A DNA stretch of 64,000 bases from Chamaecyparis obtusa (Eukaryota; Streptophyta; Pinopsida; Cupressales; Cupressaceae), in assembly GCA_027943335.1 (NCBI GenBank), contig BSBK01002792.1, positions 870,501-934,500 of the forward strand. Reading direction: 5' to 3'. Below, in pieces: positions 1 to 9,276 of the stretch. Under the pieces are notes generated by a model, which made no database searches, was not told the origin of the DNA, and was given only the letters and a program-made list of their open reading frames with translations. The translations under genes and the position numbers were made by a program. Every line of letters starts with the position of its first letter. The first letter of the stretch is position 1.

Positions 1-67
1 TGAACCCCATGCATTTAAATTGCATTATTCAAAGGTGAAACACATTTAGGGGTTATGACATGATTTA

Positions 68-328
68 AGGAGAGAAGAGGACCAAACAAAAGAGCAGATA
101 GCTAAGCTATAGGCTGAGTTATTACCCCACATTGAGGTGATGCAAAGGCATGTGAAAAAGGAAAAAGAGTTAATTGGTACCCCTGAGTTGTTAGTTGTTG
201 ATCATATTTTTGACATGCATGCATAGGTAGGCCTAGAACAAATTGCACTTGAAATTCTCAAAGAGGAATGGGAAAACCTCTTGGCCAACCTTCAGAAAAC
301 CCATAAGAACATTTTTGACAAGCTGTAA
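68..328 (+). pseudogene. C-terminal coiled-coil ORF fragment of Copia0
   Basis: A single frame from 68 to the TAA at 326-328 gives about 86 residues with two internal stops. It is rich in Glu, Lys, Gln and Leu and ends in a helical stretch containing EEWENLL and DKL. I recognise no domain. Its place, just before the purine tract and the 3' LTR, matches the C-terminal end of ORF2 in Copia3 (to 17033), which is also helical and charged. I infer that both are the last part of the same kind of non-RT protein; direct sequence similarity is weak by eye. The N-terminal part is outside the window. Confidence 0.45.
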
Positions 329-511
329 GTACATATTTTTTGGCATTATTATAAAAAAAGAGGGAATCATATGTATATAGTATGTACTTTATCGAGAGCA
401 TATTGATAGGGGGAGTCTACAAATTTTGAAGTTTACAAGTTTTGAATTTTGGAAAATATTTTGGATATGGCATACATATGTGTTTTTGTCACTAATGCCA
501 AAGAGGGAGAA

Positions 512-1743
512 TGTTACACATAATTGTATTAAGTGTTGTCATTAGTGTCACATATATAATCGGTAAAGGAAAGCAAATAGACAAGTCGGTCAAAACACCA
601 AGTGTAGTAACTGAGCAGAGCACAAGGAGAAAGACAAGTTAACCGAGCACAGACTTGACTGGCATCGACACCAAGCCACATGATTACTGAGCACTCTGAG
701 TATAGTTATAACCGAGCATACATATTTACCGAACATCAATATTTTACTGACATAGAGATGCATAATTTACCGAGTGATACATGATTGGCATAGAAGTTTG
801 AGATGACATTGAAAACAAGGCAAACAATTTTTACCGAGCTAGAAAATGGTTTCCATAAATTGAGGTAAAGATTTATTGGAGATATCAAATTGATTGGTGA
901 TGATCCCTATGCAGTTTTAAATTAGGTTATTCATATGGATCATTGATCAAATGTTTTCTAGAAGTTTCCGCAACCCTAATTAGGTCTAAATCGTTATGAT
1001 TTAAGTATTGTCAAGATGTCAAATTACATAATAGTGATGAGAAATAGCTTCCAAGAGGAGACATCTGAAGATTAGATAGGGTTATGATGCTAAGTTTTTG
1101 ATAGAGTATTTAGGATTATATCAAAAGCATACCAGAGGCTATCGAGTAGTATTTGAAGGAGATATCTATCACATAAAGGTGATATCAATTAAGGGCTAAG
1201 AGATATGATATTCAACAAAGTAAGTTGCAAAATCTAGATCATTTATATTGTTACTTTCTAACAATTGTGGAAGAAAAATATCCTAACAAAGTAGACATAA
1301 TCATCTTTTGTAAATCTCTTAACTGAGTGCACACCTGAAGAGCGTTGCTAAAATCCTCTAACAAGGTAGATCTTAATAGGTCTTAAATGTTATCTCCTAA
1401 AATGGTAAGATCATTAGAAGTGATCACAATTGTATGCCCTAACAAGAAAACTTTATTATTGCAGTAGTGAAGCTTTGTGGGTTCCATCCCCACCACAGTT
1501 TTTACCTTCTAACAAGGGTTTCTATGATACCAAAATCTTTGTGTCAAGTGTATAAAGTTTCATGAATGTTTAATTGATAGTTTAGATGAATTTACTTTTT
1601 GGTTATGATCATGAATGAATGGATATTATGAATATGACAATCGGTTAATGAAGGATATTATCTTAAGGATTGAGAACAAAAGTTTTTAGGGTTACTGATT
1701 CACCCCTCCCTTCTTAGTAACTCACCTTTCCATGATCCCAACA
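512..1743 (+). repeat. 3' LTR of Copia0 (1232 bp)
   Basis: Begins TGTTACAC directly after the purine tract and ends CCCAACA. Near its 3' end it has the CTGATTCACCCC motif shared by all the Copia LTRs here. Its second half carries several CTAACAAGG-type motifs (about 1285-1515) and the TTTTTACC/AAGGGTTTC pair. Confidence 0.8.
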
Positions 1744-2796
1744 ATAACATTTTCAACCTATTGGCAATAGCTTTGGAAATAATCTTATAAATAATATTGC
1801 ATAAACCCTTTTTTCCTTGATTCTTCAACAATGACTATGATGTCTTGTGCCATGAAGCACCAACACTTTTGGAACACAGCTTGGGCTATGAATCTGCCAG
1901 GGCCTAGGCCTTTAAAAAGGCCTAGCTAAAATTTTACCTCCTTAACTTCCTGAACTAAGATTGGGCCCATCAAAAATGAATTATCTACCTTTGATACTAG
2001 ATTGGAAATGACCTCAATGACATTATTTTCACTTTGTTCTAACCTACCTTAACCTCCCAATAGGTCTTTAAAGTATCTAACCCCCTCTTCTTCTACGTTT
2101 GTTTTGTCTATCAATATTTTCTCTTGAGATTTTTGGATGCTAACAATCTTAATTACTTATTTCCTTCCTAGAGTTATAAAATAATCTAGTATTTTGATCT
2201 TCCTCCCGAAGACAATCATCTCTTGATTTGGATCTCCAATAACACTCCTCTCTGGCAAGAATTTCTTTAGAGTCCTTCAAAAGTTCCCTTTCATTCACAA
2301 AATTTGTTTATGACATCCCATTATGAATGAAAAATTCACTAAGACTTTTCATCTCTTGTTTAATTCTAATATTTTCTTCAAATATGTTTTTGAAGATGGA
2401 CTTATTCCACTCCCTAAGTTTCTCCTTCAAGACCATCATTTTTTTGTATAAAATAAATATTTGTGCTCTTCTGAATTGAATAGTCTCCAACTACCATTTC
2501 TCCATGATTTAGACAAGTCTCGGCTTTCTAAACCATGTTCTTTCAAATTTTAAACTGGGACTAAGTTGCCCAAGTAATTTTTATGAGAGTTGGTTCTATC
2601 GAAAAATGATCAGAGATTGACCAGGTCATGATTACAGTGTTGGGTTGAAAGTCCATATCATTCCAATCATCATACAACAAGATTCTATCCAATAATTCTA
2701 CAATATTTGAAAATCCTTTCCTCCTATTGGTCCATGTGTATTTCCATTTGTAGGGATAATGTCGACCAAACCATAATTCTTGAAAAAGTTGGAAAT

Positions 2797-2858
<62 letters not shown>

Positions 2859-3060
2859 CTCAAATATGTACATTTCTTTGCCACTTGGAAATCAAAGTGT
2901 GAAATTTAGTTGTGAAGTCATTCAAGATCAAAGTGACTAAATGAAAGCAAGACAAGAATCTAGAAATTAGCATTGGAAGAAGATAGGGTTGTTTATATTG
3001 CAAAATAGAGGCATATAATTCCAAGAGGAATAATAACTCCCAACATCCCAAAATAGGGGC
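1744..3060 (-). pseudogene. Plant LINE (L1-type) ORF2 fragment, endonuclease to reverse transcriptase
   Basis: On the minus strand, 2884-2561 reads as the end of an L1 endonuclease: a YTWTNRRKG segment, a LDR motif and an ISDH segment typical of the SDH motif of this family. Then 2490-2308 reads as the linker with LKEKLREWNKS followed by a KNIFEEN-like stretch. Toward 1744 the frames give pieces of the first RT motifs: a degraded GPDG region, then LCNIIYKIISK and AIANRLK. The RT core is missing because the Copia0 LTR abuts at 1743. Stops and frameshifts are frequent. A TG/AG microsatellite has expanded inside the endonuclease part. This is a dead, truncated copy. Confidence 0.8.
2799..2858. 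repeat. (TG)n(AG)n microsatellite
   Basis: About 21 TG units (2799-2840) followed by 9 AG units (2841-2858). It lies inside the LINE endonuclease region, where the minus strand reads it as repeated Thr-His then Leu-Ser. Confidence 0.97.
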
Positions 3061-3756
3061 AAGTTTTACCTACTTCGTAAATGCCAAATACATGATTATG
3101 CCATCTCAGGTAAAAATAAAGAAATGGTTATGGGAGCTGACTAATAAGTATAAAAGAGGGTGAGACATTCAACTACCCAAATCTAAGTATGAATTACATT
3201 TTTAATTGTAGGATTATCTCATGTGTCATCCTACCCACTCTAATATAACCTAAGCAAGCTTAATATATGTGTAGGAAAAATAAATATTCCATAAAGTAAA
3301 ATAAAATCCTACAGTAATGCTCCCCTTTATTGTAGCTTAGGTTAGTGAAAAGACACAAATATGGGTCCCAACTACAAGGCCACATTAGGTACCCATGTAC
3401 AAAATAATTTCTCACAAATAGAGAAAATAAGAAAACCTAGTAGGATATGTAATGACCCTTACCAATAGGCCACTAAAAACCCCTCAAAAATGTAACTCAA
3501 AATGTAGATAGAAAATTATTTTGCAATATATGAGTTCGCTGTCCCAAAATTTCAGAATAATAGATAGCAACCAAATACCATCTAAAACACTATCAATGAT
3601 GTAGGAAATTGCTCAAAATGATATGCCATTCATATATCAACAATTTGCAACAATGTCATACATATTTCAGCCAATAATATGATAAAAAAACCCTAGGTTT
3701 GCAATATAGATAGACTAAAAATTACAATGCCCTTTCACTTGCAAAATCCTAGCCTT
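3061..3756. other. Non-coding, probably interior of a minus-strand LTR element
   Basis: AT-rich sequence with no convincing ORF. It lies on the internal side of the PBS-like site at 3757-3768, so it may be the untranslated leader of a minus-strand gypsy-like element truncated at the LINE. Confidence 0.3.
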
Positions 3757-3772
3757 CCTTTGATACCAATAA

Positions 3773-4976
3773 TGCTAGATGGCAAACAAAGACAAGTACA
3801 ATGTAAAATAGTAAAGTGCTGAAGCTATATTTTGTACTCAGCTAAAAACATACATTTCTCAAAAAATATGCCAAATGCCAAATGAGAAGTGAGGAACTTC
3901 ATTTTAGATGGCTATGATAATTTTTACCAGTGCTGAAGATGCCAACACCCAAGCCAAAGTCACCCCAAATTTGAAAATGTACTTTATTGCAGATTTTTGA
4001 AAATGTCTAGGAATTTTGAAAATTTCTTAAAAATAAATCATGGCATTTTGGGACTCCAAAATGCACCTATCTTTATCTCCTCGACGATAGAAATCCGAAG
4101 CCAAAATACCCAGAATGATATGCTGAGTAATGAGGAAGATATGAGCAAAAATGTGGTTCCAAAACCCTATCCTGAAAATCTAAAAATTGAATTAGACTTG
4201 TAGCAAAAAAATTTTCAGATTGCTTTTTCGCACTGCTTTTTCGGATTTTCTTTTTCACTTTGCTTTTTCGGGTCTTCTTTTTTGCTTTGCTTTTTCAGAT
4301 CTGCTTTTTCGGACTGCTTTTTTGGATCTGCTTTTTTGGACTGCTTTTTTGGATCTACTTTTTCACTTTGCTTTTTTGGATCTGCTTTTTTTCCTCTTGC
4401 AATCAAAAACTCAAACCCTCAGGTAAGTCTGAGGACTCCAAATAAGCTCAACTTGAAATGGCTGAATACCACTTCCAAAGTGCAACCCTTCAAAGGATAT
4501 TTCACCTCCTCAGTTATGAAAATCCTTAAGAAACTCCGTTCCTAAAGATCAAATGACAATCTGCAGACCAAGATGCCGCCACAAATGCTCAAAGAGAAAA
4601 GTAGTTTAAACTCAAGTCATGGGATGTCCAAATGAGAGGCCAAGCGCTCTATTTATTCACTTTTCTAAGAAGCCACTAGAACTTCTAGAAGTATCCATAA
4701 AATATTCTTATAAAATCCCTTTATAATGCACTTTTATATAAAAAGTAACTTTATAAAATAAAAAAGTGCAACTCAACTCAAAATTATAACATTTTGGCCC
4801 CACATAACACATTATAATAAAAATATGATAAACACCATCTCTCCAAGAGCAAATAAGACCATCCAATCCCCAAATAATCATTAGAATGACTCTCTCACCA
4901 AAACCATCTGCCTACGAGAGTCCATGATAGGCAAATCCACTGAAAAATGACATGTCACTAAAGAGGGGACATGACA
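3773..4976 (-). repeat. Gypsy-like LTR, minus orientation (1204 bp)
   Basis: Read on the minus strand it begins TGTCATGTCCCC and ends CATCTAGCA. A PBS-like site TGGTATCAAAGG (3757-3768, minus) lies four bases beyond the end, as expected for a 5' LTR. A purine-rich GGGGAGGAG tract also precedes its start (about 4985-4995, minus), as expected for a 3' LTR. Both cannot hold for a simple single element. No matching second LTR is visible. The LTR holds the 27-bp minisatellite at 4218-4391. Confidence 0.45.
4218..4391. repeat. 27-bp minisatellite (CTGCTTTTTTGGAT-type), about 6 units
   Basis: Imperfect alternation of GGATCTGCTTTTTT and GGACTGCTTTTTT, a 27-bp period. Because the period is nine codons, the minus strand stays open (4406-4215) and reads a lysine-rich nonapeptide repeat of the KKADPKKQS kind. 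The plus strand is open in several frames for the same reason. I see no reason to call a real protein. Confidence 0.85.
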
Positions 4977-5587
4977 GGATAAAACTCCTCCCCAAGAAAG
5001 AGAAAAGAAAAACAAGTTTTCCAACACAATAAAAAATCCCATGCAAGGAATAAATCCTCTCCAAAATAAAAAAGGATAAGAAAGACTATGTATCCTTCCT
5101 CCAATTAATTAACTACACCAACAATTGTTGCTCAAAATAGGATGTAGAAGATGGACCACAATCATCGAACAACATTCCTCCCCTTGGGAAAAAAACAAAA
5201 ACAAGGTGTATGGAGATGATCTTCTCAACCCTAAAAGGAATATCAAGGAAGAAAGTAAAAAATGTATGAAGTCTCTAAAGCCTACTCATGCATCTCCATG
5301 TTTATGTCAAAAATTGTCACATTCAAATCAAACATTCTCAACACTAATGAAGATGAAATTTTAAAACTAGTAGAGATGTATGTAGAATAGTGTCCAAAGA
5401 CTCATATATCTCCTTTGAAGATACCTTCTCCAAATATTGATCAAGAGTATCCACAATCATATCAAAATGTAATGAAATATCATTTAGAAAATGAACAAGA
5501 GGATCCAAAGTTCCCTCCTCAACAATTTAAGTAGAATCAACTTCATTAAAGAAAATATGAATATCATGAATAGCATCTCCCAAGTCT
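4977..5587. other. Non-coding repetitive spacer
   Basis: No supported gene. The left end carries a purine tract on the minus strand next to the LTR. The short plus-strand frame at 5125-5364 shows no domain and is probably chance. Confidence 0.3.
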
Positions 5588-6083
5588 GAAATATGAGACT
5601 CCACAAACAAACCTACAATTTCTACTAAGTAGTCATCCCAATGAACTAGATTTGGAAGATGATGTGTTTCCTATTGCATTGAATCACAAGTATCCATGAA
5701 TGTAGCAACATGAGTATCCTTAAATAAATAGTAGATGTAGAAGAAGGAATGCACGAATCAAGAACTAGATCTGATGTGAGAATTTTCAAGTTCAAGTAAC
5801 AATGATTTTCCTCAATGTTAGCATTCTCATTAGGAGTGTGATCAACAACCGAAGGATCAAAACCATCATTAGGTACAAATTCTAAAAAGGTATATAACTT
5901 AGATGCATGTTCAACCATCCTAGCAATTATTATCTCTTTGTTTTCCAAGTCTTGAACAATAACTAAATTAGGTTTGAATTCCAATATATTTCCATTTCAA
6001 CCATGGGTAGTCTAATAGATATCAATAATATTGTTTGAAAAATGAGGTACACAAAAAACATCATTGAATGTTTCATCCTCAAT
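5588..6083 (-). pseudogene. C-terminal end of a DUF4283/zinc-knuckle protein (copy of 46246-46745)
   Basis: The segment matches 46246-46745 over its whole length by eye. On the minus strand it reads a frame (5984-5646) with segments IIIARMVEHASKL, VDHTPNEN and LDSCIPSSTSTI that recur in the 46-kb copy as ATRMVDHAS, IDHTPS and LESCIPSPTSTI. In the 46-kb copy this lies downstream of a DUF4283 domain and a zinc-knuckle remnant, so here only the C-terminal tail survives. DUF4283 proteins in plants are mostly mobile-element or reverse-transcriptase-associated; the function of this tail is unknown. Right of it (6084-6216) is an AT-rich spacer with a repeated AAGGGATAAGGGATAA motif leading to Copia1a. 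Confidence 0.6.
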
Positions 6084-6208
6084 AAGGATAAGGGATAAGG
6101 GATAACGAGGATTTATTTAATTAAAGGTAGAATAAGGCTAATTATTAAATAAATAATAAATATCTATTTAATTGGCTAGAATAAGGGTAATTGTTAGGAC
6201 AATTTTAG

Positions 6209-6802
6209 GTGTCTACAACTACTTCCACCAAGAAAGGAAGAGAAATTGGTAATAGCTCTACCGGTAAGATTGGAAGTTTTGTTGAGAATCTGCTCTCTAA
6301 AGAGATGGAGCAAGATGAGTTTGAAGTAATCATAGCAAGGAGATTTCCAAGAGGCAAAGGAAAGTACAAAGGTAAACTTCCACTCAAATGCTTCCCTTGC
6401 AATAAAATTGGACACATAGCTGCAAGATGTTGAGATAATGAAAATAAAGAGAAGACTAATCGATTCAAGAACAAAGCAAAGAAGGAATGCTACCTTGTAG
6501 AAGAAAGAGTCACAGATAATGAATCTAAAGACTCTGAAGTTCAAGAAATTGCATTTGTTGCAATAAAAGAAGAAAGCCAAGTGATAAGTGAGATGGCACT
6601 TACCTCAAGATCTCATCAGCATGATGATTGGATCATTGATAGTGGATGCACTCACCACATGACCGGTGACAAGAAAAAGTTCATCAGCCTAAAGCTCAAT
6701 GATGGTGGATTGATAACTTTTGGTAATAATGTTCCTTGTACCATCAAAGGTAAAGGCTTAATTGCACTTGGTAATGAGGTTGTCTGTGAGGATGTGTACT
6801 AG
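6209..6802 (+). pseudogene. Copia1a Gag C-terminus and aspartic protease
   Basis: One frame holds both parts, broken by a TGA just after the zinc knuckle (6431-6433) and ending at a TAG at 6800-6802. The knuckle reads CFPCNKIGHIAARC, a full CCHC pattern that in Gag binds RNA. The protease part has WIIDSGCTHHMTG, the D-S-G active-site signature of Copia proteases, followed by a glycine-rich flap region (FGNNVPCTIKGKG). Downstream frames still show the GAG-pre-integrase region (NLFYLDSMEG at about 6940) with further stops. Gag N-terminus is missing. Not functional. Confidence 0.85.
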
Positions 6803-7155
6803 GTGGAAGGACTCAATTACAACCTAATGAGTGTAGCTCAATTTAATAACAAGGGATACCTATTGGAATTTGGGTAAGGCTCTTGTGTAGTAAGAAACCA
6901 GTCAAGATCTCATGTTGCTACCAATAGATAGAGCAAAGGGAATCTGTTCTATCTAGACTCAATGGAGGGAGCCTGCCTCATTGCATCAGTAAAAGGAGAA
7001 TCAAGAAAATTTGTCTTATAACCAAAGAGTAAAATAGGTGGTTGTGGCATAAGAGGCTTTGCCATATAAATGTTGATAGTATTGTCAAGGTGAGCAAGAA
7101 GAAGTCAGTTAGAGGACTTCTTGAGATTACAAACCTGACAGAGGTATTTGTAAGG

Positions 7156-7816
7156 ATTGTCAATTAGGAAAACTGACAGGAACAAATATCAGTAGTAAAT
7201 CCTTTTCTGCTAAAAATTTTATGGATCTTGTACACACAGATTTGTGTGAACCTGTGAGAACAAAAAGATACTATGGAGACAGGTACTTCATGATTTTTGT
7301 AGATGATTTCTCAAGAATGATGTGGACACTTTTTCTTAGAGAAAAATTAGAGGCCTTTCACATGTTCAAGATCTATAAGGCTTGAGTGGATAAGGAGACT
7401 GATAGAAGTCTAAAGTGTCTAAGGTCAGATAGAGGAGGTGAATAAACCTCTCAAGAGCTCACTCACTACTATGAGGAACAGGGAATAAAAAAGTAGTTGT
7501 TTGCACCAAGAACTCCTCAACAAAATGGAGTAGCAGAAAGAAGAAATAAGACATTGATTGACTATGTGAGAACCCTAATGATTTAAAAGGATCTCCCACA
7601 TCACTTCTGGAGAGAAGCTATCAACACTGTTGTTTACATAGTGAACCAAGTTCAAGTCAAGAAAGGAACCAATAAGACTCCCTATGAATTATGGTTCGGT
7701 CACAATCTTAGTGTAGGCTACTTCATAATTTGTGGTAGTAAATGTTACATTAAAAGAGATATGTATTCTAGCAAGTTTGAGCCAAAGAGTGATGAAGGCA
7801 TATTTTTGGGTAAATG
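7156..7816 (+). pseudogene. Copia1a integrase fragment
   Basis: Frames through this segment show the Copia integrase core: an F-M-D-L first acidic region with HTDLCEP (about 7220-7250), the DDFSRMMW segment, the second acidic RSDRGGE (about 7425) and PQQNGVAERRN with the catalytic Glu (about 7515-7545). The C-terminal KTPYELWFG(H) and KRDMYSSKFEPKSDEGIFLG segments follow (about 7675-7812). Several stops interrupt it, including one right after GGE. Copia1b (21980-22640) is the closest relative in the window. Confidence 0.85.
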
Positions 7817-7965
7817 AAGTAAATGAGGCACTATATCAGCCTATGATAGGAAAATTACAAAGGAAGTAAATGAGACACTATATCGGCCTATCAAAGGAAG
7901 ATGATGCAAAAGAAGTAAATGAGACACTATATTGGCCTATGATAGGAAAATTATAGTATGCAGTA
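7811..7965. repeat. 48-bp tandem repeat at the deleted RT site of Copia1a (3 units)
   Basis: Three imperfect units starting with GAAGTAAATGAGRCACTATA at about 7814, 7864 and 7911. Each resembles the coding sequence for VNETLYRPMIGKL, normally found once just upstream of RNase H. The repeat sits exactly where the RT domain is missing and recurs in Copia1b. Confidence 0.8.
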
Positions 7966-8640
7966 CACAATAAATCAGACATAGCACATGAAATAGGCAT
8001 AGTAGCAAGATTCTCTGATAATCCAAAAGAGACACGCTTAATAGTAGTAAAGAGAATTTTTAGATACCTGATGGGCACTAAAGAGTATGGCCTATGGTTT
8101 CCTCATAAAGGAGGCTTCCAGGGTATTCACTGATGCAAATTAGGCTGGTATTATTGATGAGAGAAAGAGCACAAGTGGTGGTGCATTATTTATTGGAGAA
8201 AGGATTGTGTCCTGGATAAGCAAGAAGAAGAACTGCATTTCAAAATCCATAGTAGAAGCTGAATATGTAGCTGTAACAATCAATTACACACAAGTAATCT
8301 GGATCAAATAGATATTGGAAGGGATCCAAGAATAGATACCTGAACTGATTGCAATTTACCGTGACAATAAAAGTGCAATAAGCATATCTAAGAATCCTGC
8401 CATGCACTCCAAAACAAAGCACATTGCTATAAAGTATCACTATTTGAGAGAGCATGTACAAAATAAAGAAGTAAGATTGGAATACGTTCCCACAAAAGAA
8501 TAGGTTGTTGACATATTCACAAAGCCATTACCAAAGAGTACATTTGAGTATCTCATAGGTAAATTAGGGGTGATACCCCTTCCTAATCATCATTCAATAG
8601 GAAAAGGTGTTCATCAATTCATTAAGCTTCTACAAAGGAA
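7966..8640 (+). pseudogene. Copia1a RNase H and pol C-terminus
   Basis: Reads KSDIAHEIGIVARF and RYLMGTKEYGLWF, then a degraded first acidic region, [18 protein letters not shown], the Glu-containing VEAEYVA, the RDNKSAISISKNP region with its Asp, and the terminal VDIFTKPLPKSTFEYL (about 8505-8560). These are the usual Copia RNase H landmarks. Stops are present at W and Q/E codons. It is followed by the purine tracts and the 3' LTR. Confidence 0.85.
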
Positions 8641-8822
8641 TCAACCTCATTTTATCTGGATTGATGAATAGGATTGATGCTCGTAGGGGGAGTAGAACCT
8701 AGTAAGGTAGTCTTTCTAACTAGCCTTTGGCATTATTGTCAAAGGGGGAGATTATGACAAGTGAGAGATCTGGTAATGTCATGATTTGTTATAGTTTTTC
8801 CATCAATGCCAAAGGGGGAGAT

Positions 8823-9143
8823 TGTTGGCATTTGTTGATTAACTGATAAAGAATGTAGCGGGTATATGGAAAAATGGTTTGTCATTGATTGGAAAAGAGT
8901 GTTGTCAGTTATGACAAGGAAGGTCCACATTTTTATTCAGTTTGAAAGCAAGGACAGGTCAGGACCAACTGACATAGGTCACAAATGACTGACAAGAAAT
9001 GGCTCTAGGACAACCAGTGACTCATGGTATTAAGACTCTAACTGATCATTAGAGAAATTGGTCACCAAGGATGATGCAACCAGTAATAGGAACCGAGGAA
9101 AGGGTGCAATTGGTACAACAAGCAATAAGGATGTTGACAAGTT
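8823..9143 (+). repeat. 5' portion of Copia1a 3' LTR, truncated by an insertion
   Basis: Starts TGTTGGCATTTG after AAAGGGGGAGAT (8811-8822). It matches Copia1b LTR from 23644. Sequence up to GACAAGTT at 9143 is the same as in Copia1b, then the reverse-oriented LTR begins in both. Confidence 0.85.
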
Positions 9144-9276
9144 TGTTAGAAAGTAAAGTCCACGTAGATAATTGAGAGGGGGGGGGGGGGGGGTGAATCA
9201 GTTATCTGATAAATATAACTTTTACCAACTTTAATAGATTTTAACCATGTAAGCAATGTAACCACCAAACATAGAA
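9144..9276 (-). repeat. Terminal piece of a reverse-oriented LTR
   Basis: Matches the left end of the solo LTR at 23965-25135: TGTTAGAAAGTAAAG, then a G run (16 G at about 9178-9193) and GTGAATCAGTT, the reverse of the CTGATTCACCCC motif. The match ends near 9276, where Copia2 sequence starts. Confidence 0.8.

Larger units (their letters stand above)
1..1743 (+). mobile_element. Copia0: 3' part of an LTR retrotransposon
   Basis: The window opens inside this element. It has an internal tail, GGGGGAG-type purine tracts at about 408-415 and 500-511, and a complete 3' LTR. The tail directly upstream of the tract codes for a coiled-coil-like protein (68-328), not the RNase H end found at this place in Copia1 and Copia2, so I infer a non-autonomous element like Copia3. 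The LTR ends against LINE sequence at 1744, so the element inserted into the LINE. The 5' end lies outside the window, so the target duplication cannot be confirmed; the right-flank candidate is ATAAC at 1744-1748. Confidence 0.75.
6217..9143 (+). mobile_element. Copia1a: decayed, internally deleted Ty1/copia element
   Basis: Gag zinc knuckle, protease, integrase, then RNase H, three GGGGGAG purine tracts (about 8685, 8741, 8811) and the first 321 bp of a 3' LTR. This is the Copia order, except that nearly all of the reverse transcriptase between integrase and RNase H is missing and replaced by a short tandem repeat. The 5' LTR and start of gag are absent. The LTR is cut at 9143 by a reverse-oriented LTR piece. 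Copia1b (21980-26214) is a paralogue with the same deletion. Confidence 0.85.

Noticed and set aside
9178..9193. 16-G run (and a 16-C run near 18322)
   Set aside because: Not a special feature; it is the homopolymer part of the conserved CTGATTCACCCC LTR motif, and its length may be a sequencing artefact.
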